DNA from: Pseudoalteromonas luteoviolacea NCIMB 1944
GTDB taxonomy: Bacteria > Pseudomonadota > Gammaproteobacteria > Enterobacterales > Alteromonadaceae
Reading direction: 5' to 3'
Length of the DNA: 64,000 nucleotides
Assembly (NCBI RefSeq): GCF_001625565.1
Contig: NZ_AUXS01000044.1
Span: 81,109-145,108 of the forward strand
Shown here: piece by piece, positions 26,045 through 33,618 of the stretch
Layout: each line of letters opens with the position of its first letter
Position numbering within the stretch: position 1 is the first letter of the stretch
Notes under the pieces: model-generated
The model's database searches: none
What the model was told of the DNA's origin: nothing
What the model saw: the letters and a program-made list of their open reading frames with translations, nothing else
Program-made: the position numbers and the translations under genes

Positions 26045-26935
26045 TTAATTTCGCACTTGCATTAAATCGCTCAGTTGTTCAGTAATAAACTTAGCAGCTG
26101 GGCCAAGTGCTTTGGTATCGGACCAGATTAAATCCACTTCCTGAGCAAAGCTACTCCTGCTGTCGAATGACAAAGGCAAGTTTACAATTTTCTGTTTTGA
26201 ATTAGTGTCTTTTAATACATAACGAGGCAATACCGCCCAACCAATGCCTTCACTAACCAGCTCGAAACATCCATGAACGTTTGCTACTTGCCAAATCTGA
26301 AATGAAGCTTGCCATTTAGTCATGGATGAATCTTCAAAACCTTTGATCAATATCTGCCTGTGCTGTTTTAAATCTTCCCAAGATACTTGTTTTAATTGTG
26401 ACAGCGGATGCTCTTCAGATGCAACACAGACAAATTCCATAGCACCGACACCTCTAAAATCAACACCTTCTAAAGGGTTTTCAGGCTGTATTACTATGCC
26501 AAGTTGTGCGGTGTCATTGGACACTCTGCGCCATACGTCCTGTACCGTGCCATAATCGATTTCAATATCGACATAAGGATGTTTTACGATGAGTTGTTTG
26601 AGTACATGACCTAGGTTTTCAATCGTTATTTGATTCTCTATAGCAATAGTCAGTTTAGTTTCAACGTTGGCAAGCAGTTCATCTGCCGCAACTATTAACC
26701 TCTCTCTTTGCTCAACAACCCCACAAGCCCGACCTATTAAGGACTCTCCAGCAGGAGTGAGGGTTGGATATCTATGGCTGCGATCAAATAAATCGACACC
26801 TAAATCAATCTCCAAGTTTGATACTAAGGTGCTCATTACTGATTGTGCTTTGCCAGTATATCTGGCAGCGGCGGAAAACGAACCACATTTATGTGTTGCC
26901 ACAAAAGCTTCTAATTGTTCGAAGGAAACGGCCAT
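26045..26935 (-). CDS. LysR-family transcriptional regulator
   Basis: 296 residues with the N-terminal GSFSAAARYTGKAQSVMSTL helix-turn-helix (~18-37) and an effector domain. It is divergent from a PACE-type efflux gene 91 bp away, an arrangement seen for other PACE transporters (AceR/AceI), and convergent with the NmrA-like gene. Either or both may be targets. Confidence 0.86.
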   Translation of the reverse strand: MAVSFEQLEAFVATHKCGSFSAAARYTGKAQSVMSTLVSNLEIDLGVDLFDRSHRYPTLTPAGESLIGRACGVVEQRERLIVAADELLANVETKLTIAIENQITIENLGHVLKQLIVKHPYVDIEIDYGTVQDVWRRVSNDTAQLGIVIQPENPLEGVDFRGVGAMEFVCVASEEHPLSQLKQVSWEDLKQHRQILIKGFEDSSMTKWQASFQIWQVANVHGCFELVSEGIGWAVLPRYVLKDTNSKQKIVNLPLSFDSRSSFAQEVDLIWSDTKALGPAAKFITEQLSDLMQVRN

Positions 26936-27026
26936 CTATCTACTTAATGTATATATTCTAAATAATAATCTAGTCACTAAGTATATAAAATGGTTAGCAG
27001 ATAGCAATTTAGACGATGGATAAAAA

Positions 27027-27449
27027 ATGAGAACCAAACAAGAGCGAATAATTCACGCCCTGTTTTATGAAGTATTTGCCCTGCTGGGTATTAGCGTATT
27101 GCTTAAACCTTTATTTCAACTAGAAATGTCCAAATCTCTGACGATTGGTATTGCCTTTTCCATATTTGCCGTCGTTTGGAATTTAATATTTAACTATGTT
27201 TTTGATACGTATTTGTTAAAACATCACCCCAAACAACTTATCCAGCGTTCACTAAAAGTAAGGGTTGTTCATGCCTTAGGTTTTGAAGGCACTATGCTGG
27301 TATTGACTCTACCAATATTGGCTTGGTGGCTAAATGTGTCAATGTTTGAGGCACTACGATTGGAGTTGTTTTTAGTCATTTACATTACTTTATACACTTT
27401 TGTTTATAACTACCTTTACGACATTATTAGCCCGCCAAAGATCAGATAA
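27027..27449 (+). CDS. PACE-family efflux protein
   Basis: 140 residues forming two tandem bacterial-transmembrane-pair units with four helices. Family features are RIIHALFYEVFALL at the N-terminus, the WNLIFNYVFD motif at the end of helix 2, and its second-unit counterpart RVVHALGFEG...YTFVYNYLYD. PACE proteins (AceI type) export chlorhexidine and related biocides or short diamines using the proton gradient. The glutamate in the first unit (HALFYE) matches the essential acid of AceI. The neighbouring divergent LysR gene is the likely regulator. Confidence 0.86.
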   Translation: MRTKQERIIHALFYEVFALLGISVLLKPLFQLEMSKSLTIGIAFSIFAVVWNLIFNYVFDTYLLKHHPKQLIQRSLKVRVVHALGFEGTMLVLTLPILAWWLNVSMFEALRLELFLVIYITLYTFVYNYLYDIISPPKIR

Positions 27450-27678
27450 TATGTAAGTAAATCAGAACTCGGTTCACCTTCTGATCATTAAAATACGCCT
27501 GCTTTATATCACAAATTGTTATAATCGTTATTCGCTCATTTGAGACAGATTGTGTATTTATACTAACGCACTTTGAGGCAAGAAATGTTTCAGCCCGGCC
27601 AGGCTGAAACGAAAGTGGACCTAAACGCGCTAGAGATGAAGGACAGCTGTGTGCCAGAAGCGGTCGCTCTTAACGCTT
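27450..27678. other. Distal flank of the integron
   Basis: No gene. It contains a 9-bp hairpin GTTTCAGCC/GGCTGAAAC (27587-27595 with 27602-27610). It may be the chromosomal border or a decayed cassette without an open frame. Confidence 0.4.
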
Positions 27679-27769
27679 GCCTAACCGGCGTAAAATAGCA
27701 GGCTAAAATTAGCGACGAAGGAGCGCAAGCCTGCTGTTTTGCGTCCTTTGGTTTAGGCACTTGTTAGGC
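27679..27769 (-). repeat. attC 1
   Basis: 91 bp bounded by GCCTAAC and GTTAGGC, with the shared core GGCTAAAATTAGCGACGAAG and long self-complementarity (TAGCAGGCT against AAGCCTGCT). It is the outermost recognised attC. Confidence 0.9.
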
Positions 27770-27774
27770 AACGG

Positions 27775-28122
27775 CTACAACCATTTTCCTTTTTCTGAGT
27801 GTATTTGCTCTCCATTTGTATCAAAGATCTGGAAAGTGCCATTGTTTAAAATTCTGTATGTTTCACTTTTGGTTTTGAATCTATAACCTTGAAATGCGCA
27901 TGGCGTAACTCCGTCTGCACACATTGTATGAAACGCTTCACCACCAATTCGTATCTTCTCTGCACTATCATGCTCAATCATGTTCAAAACAACATTGTCA
28001 CAACCAACAACGCCTTCTTCGCACAGTTCAGTGATAGTCAATTCGTACTTTCCTGTAACCAACGTTTGACCGTAGGAATTAGATGAGACTATTAATACGA
28101 ATAGAAATAAAATTTTGCGCAT
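27775..28122 (-). CDS. Cassette gene: small secreted protein
   Basis: 115 residues with a Sec signal peptide (MRKILFLFVLIVSSNSYG). The mature part has four cysteines (CEEG, GCDN, MCADG, PCAFQG) that could form two disulfides, and a beta-rich pattern ending EKGKWL. Unknown family. It belongs to attC 1. Confidence 0.7.
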   Translation of the reverse strand: MRKILFLFVLIVSSNSYGQTLVTGKYELTITELCEEGVVGCDNVVLNMIEHDSAEKIRIGGEAFHTMCADGVTPCAFQGYRFKTKSETYRILNNGTFQIFDTNGEQIHSEKGKWL

Positions 28123-28136
28123 GACTTTCCTAAGTT

Positions 28137-28236
28137 GCCTAACGCCTTACTAATGGGCGCATAAATGCTTGGCTAAAATTAGCGACGAAGGAGCGCAAGC
28201 CAAGCGTTTTGCGTCCTTTTGAGTAACTTGTTAGGT
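28137..28236 (-). repeat. attC 2
   Basis: 100 bp from GCCTAAC to GTTAGGT, core GGCTAAAATTAGCGACGAAG. The stop codon of the zinc-ribbon cassette gene lies inside its inner end. Confidence 0.9.
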
Positions 28237-28593
28237 ATACGTTTCCCAACAGTTACTACTAGCAATTTTTTGAGTGTGGCTAGGATTATTTTTAATGAAG
28301 TCAATTGTTTCAACTTTGCTTTCAGGAAGAGCAGGATCTGAATGATAGCCACTGCCACAGTACCTAAAGCCAGCCTCCCAAAGTAACATTGCCGATTGCC
28401 ACTTATTTTTACTCGATTGTTTTGGTGCACGAAAATTGCGACCTAAAAAAGCCATCTTGCGACCACAATTAGGGCAATTATGCTCGAGTTCTGATTCCGC
28501 TTGCCAAGCAGTACCCGTATTTGACTCTTCGGTCGCACGCCTTTTGAATGCCACTCGACAATCAAAACATGCAAATTTGTGCAGAAATTCCAT
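28231..28593 (-). CDS. Cassette gene: zinc-ribbon protein
   Basis: 120 residues with CFDC (~9-12) and CPNCGRK (~40-46) knuckles forming a likely treble-clef or zinc-ribbon site, then a lysine-rich middle and ESKVETIDFIKNN. The family is not otherwise recognised. An IS1111-type element begins 10 bp upstream of its start, separating it from the rest of the array. Confidence 0.65.
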   Translation of the reverse strand: MEFLHKFACFDCRVAFKRRATEESNTGTAWQAESELEHNCPNCGRKMAFLGRNFRAPKQSSKNKWQSAMLLWEAGFRYCGSGYHSDPALPESKVETIDFIKNNPSHTQKIASSNCWETYT

Positions 28594-28704
28594 GTATACC
28601 TAGACATAATGACTCCCACACGGTGCTAGCCTCCGCATTTTCGTGGGTTAGCTATAAGCCAGAGCCATACTTAGTTTGTCATCAACTAAATAGCAGAGGC
28701 TAGC

Positions 28705-29859
28705 ATGACTAAACATAACATACTTTTTATTGGCTTAGATACGCATAAAGAATTTGTTGAGGTCGCATACATAGAAGAACATCGCGGTTCAAATCCGGTT
28801 CACCATGGCCGTGTTTCAAGCGCTAAACAGGCAATCATAAAATTGGCCAGACAATTTCAATCTAAATATCCCTATGCGACGCTTCATTTTGTCTACGAAG
28901 CAGGGCCTTGTGGATATTGGATTTACCGACTTTTAACGTCCTTAGGTCATTGTTGTTATGTTGTCGCACCTTCACTTATCCCTAAAAAGCCCGGTGAACG
29001 TGTTAAAACTGATAAACGTGATGCTTTAAAACTCGCTAAGTTACTCAAATCTGAAGACCTCACACCCATTTATGTGCCTGAGCCTGAAGATGAAGCCGTT
29101 CGCGACTTATCTCGAGCACGTGAAGTCGCTATGAAAGACTTAAAAGACGCTAAATACCAATTAAAGGCCTTGCTACTTAGAAATAATATCAACTACGCAG
29201 GTACCGCTAATTGGTCTCTTAAACATCTACGCTGGTTAACCGAGTTAGTCTTACCACACCCCGCACAACAAATTGTATTGCAAGAATGCCTTCAAGCCAT
29301 TAATGAGCGTATTGCTAGACTTCAACGGCTTGATAATGAGCTGACACACCATGTCTATCAATGGCGCTATTACCCGGTTGTAAAAGCTATCCAGGCCATG
29401 CGCGGAGTGCGACTATTAGTCGCAGCAGGTGTCGTCGCCGAGCTTGGCGATTTAACCCGTTTTGACCATCCCCGCAAGCTTATGAGTTACCTTGGTCTTG
29501 TCCCCAGTGAACACTCAAGTGGAGGTAAACGTCATATCGGGGCCATCACAAAGTGTGGGAATGGCCGAGTAAGGCGGCTGTTGATTGAAGGTGCACATAC
29601 TTATCGCTATGCCGCCAATATATCCACTGAGTTACAAAAACGACAAGAAGGTTTACCAAAGCATATCATCGCCATCGCCTGGAAAGCGCAGGTGAGGTTA
29701 TGCCGCCGATACCAAAAGCTCATCAATAAAGGTAAGCATTACAACCTGGTTATCACTGCTATTGCGCGTGAAATGATTGCCTATATCTGGGCGATTGCTA
29801 AAGAAGTGGTGCTCTCTCAGGTCGACCCAAAACTCAGATTGGCAAGAATACCGGCATGA
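28705..29859 (+). CDS. IS110/IS1111-type DEDD transposase
   Basis: 384 residues. The N-terminal DEDD (RuvC-like) domain opens FIGLDTHKEFVEVAYIEEH, with the acidic E in VYEAGPCGYW and KTDKRDALKLA. The C-terminal transposase-20 domain contains AAGVVAELGDLTRFDHPRKL and LGLVPSEHSSGGKRHIGAI followed by the catalytic-serine region and CGNGRVRRLL. These enzymes are RNA-guided recombinases working with a bridge RNA from the same element. The frame is intact, so the element may be active. Confidence 0.95.
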   Translation: MTKHNILFIGLDTHKEFVEVAYIEEHRGSNPVHHGRVSSAKQAIIKLARQFQSKYPYATLHFVYEAGPCGYWIYRLLTSLGHCCYVVAPSLIPKKPGERVKTDKRDALKLAKLLKSEDLTPIYVPEPEDEAVRDLSRAREVAMKDLKDAKYQLKALLLRNNINYAGTANWSLKHLRWLTELVLPHPAQQIVLQECLQAINERIARLQRLDNELTHHVYQWRYYPVVKAIQAMRGVRLLVAAGVVAELGDLTRFDHPRKLMSYLGLVPSEHSSGGKRHIGAITKCGNGRVRRLLIEGAHTYRYAANISTELQKRQEGLPKHIIAIAWKAQVRLCRRYQKLINKGKHYNLVITAIAREMIAYIWAIAKEVVLSQVDPKLRLARIPA

Positions 29860-30152
29860 AAAACGAATTAGAGTTAATGCATAGGATCAAGCATCGGCTG
29901 TGGCACTACCACCGACGGCGTTAGGATGGCAGTACAGCTCACCCTGTATTGACCCACGAACATAGACTGAAGACAGGTGCCACGACGAACTAAGTAAGGT
30001 CAGCTCTGCTTATGAAAATAAGTAATCTACGAATATCAGCATGATAACCGACGACATTACTTGCTTCATTTTATGTATTAACTCGCTCTAATTCGAGTGT
30101 GAGAATATATGGCTTGAAAAGTTAGGCAAGGAACAGTGTGTTTAACTTGACA
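29860..30152 (+). ncRNA. Probable bridge RNA region of the IS1111-type element
   Basis: Non-coding 3' end of the element. GGCGTTAGG at 29917-29925 is the exact reverse complement of CCTAACGCC, the target sequence rebuilt from both sides of the insertion. It lies in a possible stem-loop (CTGT...ACAG about 29898-29936). A second loop is closed by CACCcTGT/ACAGGTG. A further GTTAGGC occurs at 30121-30127. Bridge RNAs of the IS1111 subgroup are encoded in this position; the exact transcript ends are unknown. Confidence 0.6.
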
Positions 30153-30167
30153 GTGGGAGTCATACCA

Positions 30168-30260
30168 ACGCCTCAATCAGAGGCAAAAATCAGTTGGTTA
30201 AAATTAGCGGCGCAGGCGCAAAACCAACTGTTTTTTGTCCTTTGGATTGACTTGTTAGAT
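30168..30260 (-). repeat. attC 3, interrupted by the IS element
   Basis: The main part runs from ACGCC at 30168 to GTTAGAT (30254-30260); its outer bases ACCTA are at 28598-28602 on the other side of the IS. The variant core TTAAAATTAGCGGCGCAGG resembles the others. The insertion splits the recombination core. Confidence 0.85.
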
Positions 30261-30265
30261 TTTGA

Positions 30266-30808
30266 TTACGCACACTTAAATTCACTTGTCATACTTTTGA
30301 TATTAAAAACAAATTCTTGTGCATTTTTAAACTTCGCCCACATATCTTCTACGGTTAAATCCAAAGAAAACATCGCATAATTATCGTGAACAAGTTGGTT
30401 TCGGAGCGAACCAAGCAACAAAAAATCTTTTATTGAACTTCTAAGGTTTTCGTCTTCTTTAACTCTTTGAACCATAAATTTTTTAAAATCTTCTCCAAAA
30501 AAAGAGAAAAACGTATTTGCATTTGACGAATCCCAACTAAATAAAGTGTGATACTGTCTTTTAAGAGCTTTACGTGAAACAAAGTTGTAAGTTAACGAGC
30601 AATCTTTCGTATTTAGAGATTCAATAACCGCGTTAACAACTTTGGTTTCAAAGTAACTAGCGCAAGCTAATAAAATAACCTTAGCAAATTGATTTTTATA
30701 ATCTGTTGCAAAGCTAATTTCATTGCTCTCTATAAGAGTGCTATAGTTTTCTTTATAGTCATTGAATAGTTGCTCCACAGCAAGTAACGCATCATCCTGA
30801 TCTTGCAT
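30266..30808 (-). CDS. Cassette gene: HEPN-domain protein (MAE_28990-like), partner of DUF262 protein
   Basis: 180 residues from the ATG at 30808, 4 bp after the DUF262 stop; a TTG at 30820 is also possible. It is an all-helical HEPN protein with the Rx4H catalytic signature in GSLRNQLVHDNY (~residues 125-136), which marks HEPN ribonucleases. The N-terminal part resembles MAE_28990/MAE_18760-type HEPN proteins, which often neighbour DUF262 proteins. It is probably the RNase effector of a two-gene conflict system with the upstream DUF262 gene. This role is inferred from domain and context. Confidence 0.75.
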   Translation of the reverse strand: MQDQDDALLAVEQLFNDYKENYSTLIESNEISFATDYKNQFAKVILLACASYFETKVVNAVIESLNTKDCSLTYNFVSRKALKRQYHTLFSWDSSNANTFFSFFGEDFKKFMVQRVKEDENLRSSIKDFLLLGSLRNQLVHDNYAMFSLDLTVEDMWAKFKNAQEFVFNIKSMTSEFKCA

Positions 30809-30812
30809 AATA

Positions 30813-31967
30813 TCACCCAATTAAAATATCTTTAGCTCGATTTAATCTACCTACCACGTTATCTTTTAAAGTTGTTTTTCCGTATGTGTATTTTTGAAAA
30901 TCTTCATCAGCTTTCAGGGTGTCGATATAAGTTTTAGAAAGGGCTCTTGCACCCGTATGTCTACCTTCAATAGCATCTTTTACTGATGCAAAGAAAATAG
31001 ATTCAAATATCATAATACTGAAACGATTTGAGTTGATTCTAAAGTCTGACGGTTCTAGCTCAGAACATGCAGATAAAAATTCATCCCAAAGCGCTTTAAA
31101 ATAAATAATATCTTCTTCTGTAAAACTTTTGGCGTGGTTTGCAAATTTATTTATAAATCCATTTACAGTTGCCTTGTAATTTTCTAGAAATGAAGCCATC
31201 GCAAACACTCTCAATATAGCCTCGACATCATTAAGGCGAATATCTGGATTTTCTTTTCCTAATAGCGTTCTCCAGCGTTCATCTTTATTCATCTCTAATA
31301 ATGCTCTTAAGAACTCGGAATGATACAAGCTCATTCTAATTTCTTGAGGCCCCAAATTAATACCTCCACTATTTAGTCGATTGAAAATTTCGAACATTGC
31401 GCCACTTTCATCGTCTCCGGATACTGGTTTGACAACCATGTTTCTTATCGTTGCCAAGTCTAAAGTAGTTTTAAATTCATCTAGTGTTTGATAGTTTTTG
31501 CCATTGAAGCGGTTTTCACTGCCTTCAACTATTCCATCTAATTTCAAGTTGAACTTTTGGAAAAGTGTATCATCCGCCATAACATCATCAGGGATGTAGC
31601 CATGCAAATCGAAGATTTCTCTTAGTTCAGCTCTCTTTTCCTTTCGAGGAAACCTACCTTTTTGGAAATAATAAATTGTCATAAGACGTTGCTGACCATC
31701 AATAACCAAAAATTCGTTTCTCCCACTTTCATATAGAAACATTTGGGGTATTGGCAATCCAATTAGTAGTGACTCTATTAGCTTAGATGCTCTTTTTAAA
31801 TCCCATACGTAATGCCTTTGAAAAGATGGGATCTTGAATACTTTAGACTCTATGAAACTTACGATAGTCAAAATATTAAAATCATTTGGTGTGGTTGTTA
31901 GTTGGTATTCATTTAAAGGATAATCTTCTTCTTCCCTTTCTATATCTAACACTTCTTCTTGTACCAT
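30813..31967 (-). CDS. Cassette gene: DUF262 (ParB/GmrS-like NTPase) protein
   Basis: 384 residues. The N-terminal DUF262 domain shows IPSFQRHYVWDLKRASKLIE (~43-62), LIGLPIPQMFLYE and the signature FLVIDGQQRLMTIYYF (~87-102). The domain is a ParB/sulfiredoxin-fold nucleotide-binding module also found in GmrSD and BrxU restriction enzymes. It lacks the C-terminal DUF1524 HNH nuclease of GmrSD; the C-terminal half is helical and of unknown function. The downstream HEPN gene starts 4 bp after its stop in the same cassette. It is likely the sensor/NTPase of an anti-phage pair (inference). Confidence 0.8.
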   Translation of the reverse strand: MVQEEVLDIEREEEDYPLNEYQLTTTPNDFNILTIVSFIESKVFKIPSFQRHYVWDLKRASKLIESLLIGLPIPQMFLYESGRNEFLVIDGQQRLMTIYYFQKGRFPRKEKRAELREIFDLHGYIPDDVMADDTLFQKFNLKLDGIVEGSENRFNGKNYQTLDEFKTTLDLATIRNMVVKPVSGDDESGAMFEIFNRLNSGGINLGPQEIRMSLYHSEFLRALLEMNKDERWRTLLGKENPDIRLNDVEAILRVFAMASFLENYKATVNGFINKFANHAKSFTEEDIIYFKALWDEFLSACSELEPSDFRINSNRFSIMIFESIFFASVKDAIEGRHTGARALSKTYIDTLKADEDFQKYTYGKTTLKDNVVGRLNRAKDILIG

Positions 31968-32017
31968 TTTTAATTCCTTAAATTTAAATATTGATTCCTA
32001 AGATGAGCCCTTTGAAA

Positions 32018-32121
32018 ATCTAACGCCGCAAATAAACGGCAAAAATTAGTTGGCTAAACTTGTGAGGAACGAACAAAGCCAGCTGATTTTTGTCCGCTCT
32101 TTTTAATTTGCTTTGTTATGG
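32018..32121 (-). repeat. attC 4
   Basis: 104 bp from ATCTAAC to GTTATGG. The core (GGCTAAACTTGTGAGGAACG) differs from the common type but keeps the palindromic layout (AGTTGGCT against AGCCAGCT). Confidence 0.8.
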
Positions 32122-32125
32122 CGCG

Positions 32126-32473
32126 CTATCCTGTGAATAGGTCTATGGCCTTTTCTCTGCTGCTTAAGTCACGTTTATAGAACTCGCTGTAACCACAAGA
32201 CTTGCAGCTAATATGGTAAAAGCGCTTATTGTTGAATTGGAAAATTGAAGAAAACAACCCTCCTTTACCTCGGAGTTCACCCACCTCAAATTCCGTATGT
32301 TGGCATTTAACACACTCAAACTTAAACTTACTTTTACTTCCCATCTTATTCAATACACCTGCTGCTTTGCGCTCAGAAGAAAGCTTTTCATTAGCTACAC
32401 CACAGTTACTACATACCTGCTCTGCACCCTTATTTTTAGAGCCACATGCTATGCACTCCCATTCGTTCTGCAC
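32126..32473 (-). CDS. Cassette gene: double zinc-ribbon protein
   Basis: 115 residues. An N-terminal RanBP/zinc-ribbon knuckle (CIACGSKNKGAEQVCSNCG, ~7-25) is followed by a second four-cysteine ribbon (CVKCQHTEFEVGE ... CKSCGYSEFYK) of the DUF2082 nucleic-acid-binding Zn-ribbon type. The function is probably nucleic-acid or protein binding. It forms its own cassette with attC 4. Confidence 0.75.
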   Translation of the reverse strand: MQNEWECIACGSKNKGAEQVCSNCGVANEKLSSERKAAGVLNKMGSKSKFKFECVKCQHTEFEVGELRGKGGLFSSIFQFNNKRFYHISCKSCGYSEFYKRDLSSREKAIDLFTG

Positions 32474-32490
32474 TGTAAACTCCCAAGCGC

Positions 32491-32588
32491 TATAACGCCT
32501 TACTAAGAGGCGAGAAATGCTTGGCTAAAATTAGCGACGAAGGAGCGCAAGCCAAGCGTTTTGCGTCCTTTTGAGTAACTTGTTAGGC
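32491..32588 (-). repeat. attC 5
   Basis: 98 bp from CTATAAC to GTTAGGC with the common core GGCTAAAATTAGCGACGAAG. It is nearly identical to attC 2. Confidence 0.9.
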
Positions 32589-33419
32589 ATTCTCTTGGTA
32601 ATTTAGCTTTCCAACAATTTCATTCATTGTGTAATGAACAAATTGTTTACCAAGTTCAGTTAAAACATATTGTTTTTCATTGTCAAAAGCTGATTTCATC
32701 GTGTTTGATGAGTATCCCTTTTGACGTTTTTGAGCCGGTTGTTTTATAAAATTCCCATGATAGTCAACAGGTCGATATTGTCGAATAACATGACCAATAC
32801 TCAAATCATGAATTATCAATTTAAATAAATCGGCTTCAGCTGAATCTTCCCTGACACTTTCACCATGAATGTTGCGCCACATACCGTAGCGAGTAATATT
32901 TTGATGTGTGAAAACTTCCCTGATTACAGCAAAATGTGCTTCACTAAAGTTCTCTATCCATTCAATAAATAGTCGAACTACTCCGTCACTTGTTAATTTA
33001 CATGAAGCAGAATTTGCCAATAGATTTCTAATTAGGACTCGTTTTTCTTCGCTTTCGGCGGCTGCCCAATCTCTAAAGCACTTCTTTACCAGTGACAAAT
33101 ATTCTTTGCTTTCAATTCTTTCTCTAATTTTTTCGTCAGATTGGTCTAGTCGCTCCATAACTTCAAAGAGAGTTTGTCCAATTTCCTCTACTTCTTCTTG
33201 CTGCATTTTGAGCCATGCATGCAGTAGGTTTTTGAATTTCTCTGATTCGCTTTCCGACCAAGCTCCAGCCGCACCACCAATTGCTCCTCCCGCAAAGGGC
33301 ACAAGACCACCTAAAACAGAAAGAGCAAAACGCGCTACCTTTGATCCACTTCCAGACTCAAAAGCTTCATCTAATAGATCTTTATTTTCTTTGGGATTTT
33401 CATTTGAATCTTCAGACAT
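32583..33419 (-). CDS. Cassette gene: unknown protein with glycine-rich hydrophobic segment
   Basis: 278 residues from the ATG at 33419, preceded by GGAGG. The stop lies in attC 5. A glycine-rich hydrophobic stretch ALSVLGGLVPFAGGAIGG (~35-52) could insert in a membrane. Long charged helices (~60-130, with KMQQEEVEEIGQTLFEVMER) and a mixed C-terminal half follow, ending with a winged-helix-like YVLTELGKQFVHY. I do not recognise the family. The layout (glycine-zipper segment plus sensor-like C-terminus) would suit a membrane-acting abortive-infection protein, but this is speculation. It is first behind the inner attI copy. Confidence 0.65.
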   Translation of the reverse strand: MSEDSNENPKENKDLLDEAFESGSGSKVARFALSVLGGLVPFAGGAIGGAAGAWSESESEKFKNLLHAWLKMQQEEVEEIGQTLFEVMERLDQSDEKIRERIESKEYLSLVKKCFRDWAAAESEEKRVLIRNLLANSASCKLTSDGVVRLFIEWIENFSEAHFAVIREVFTHQNITRYGMWRNIHGESVREDSAEADLFKLIIHDLSIGHVIRQYRPVDYHGNFIKQPAQKRQKGYSSNTMKSAFDNEKQYVLTELGKQFVHYTMNEIVGKLNYQENA

Positions 33420-33437
33420 GAATCCTCCGTGAATGCC

Positions 33438-33614
33438 TAACATGTTTATAGCGAGCTAATCGCGCGTTTTCCTACAACTGCATAGCTCGTTTTTCTGATT
33501 AGGTTGTTTTTAACAAATTTGTTAACTAATTGCCAGTGTTATTAAAACTTAGGAGTTCTCGCCTTTATCTTAGGATAAAAACAAGCGATTTGGTCGTTTT
33601 CTTGACTATACGAG
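33438..33614. repeat. Displaced second copy of attI and integrase leader
   Basis: 177 bp identical, except for three substitutions and with no gaps, to 37824-38000 (offset 4386). It includes the perfect palindrome TTAACAAATTTGTTAA (about 33510-33525) and TTATCTTAGGATAA. It stops exactly before the bases where, in the other copy, the LexA box and integrase begin. GCCTAAC at 33435-33441 marks the cassette junction. Confidence 0.92.
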
Positions 33615-33618
33615 TAAC

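Larger units (their letters stand above)
28603..30167 (+). mobile_element. IS110-family element, IS1111 subgroup, inserted in an attC core
   Basis: The transposase gene is flanked by subterminal inverted repeats ATGACTCCCAC (28609-28619) and GTGGGAGTCAT (30153-30163), as in the IS1111 subgroup. Removing 28603-30167 joins ACCTA to ACGCC and restores ACCTAAC, a perfect attC outer core (RYYYAAC). An IS1111-attC group that targets cassette sites is known. The long non-coding part is on the 3' side (about 308 bp), where this subgroup encodes its bridge RNA. The exact ends are inferred from the reconstructed target. Confidence 0.88.

Noticed and set aside
33438..33614. attI copy as a simple assembly duplication
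   Set aside because: The copies differ at three positions and have different unique flanks on both sides, so a plain misassembly is unlikely, though reads should confirm.
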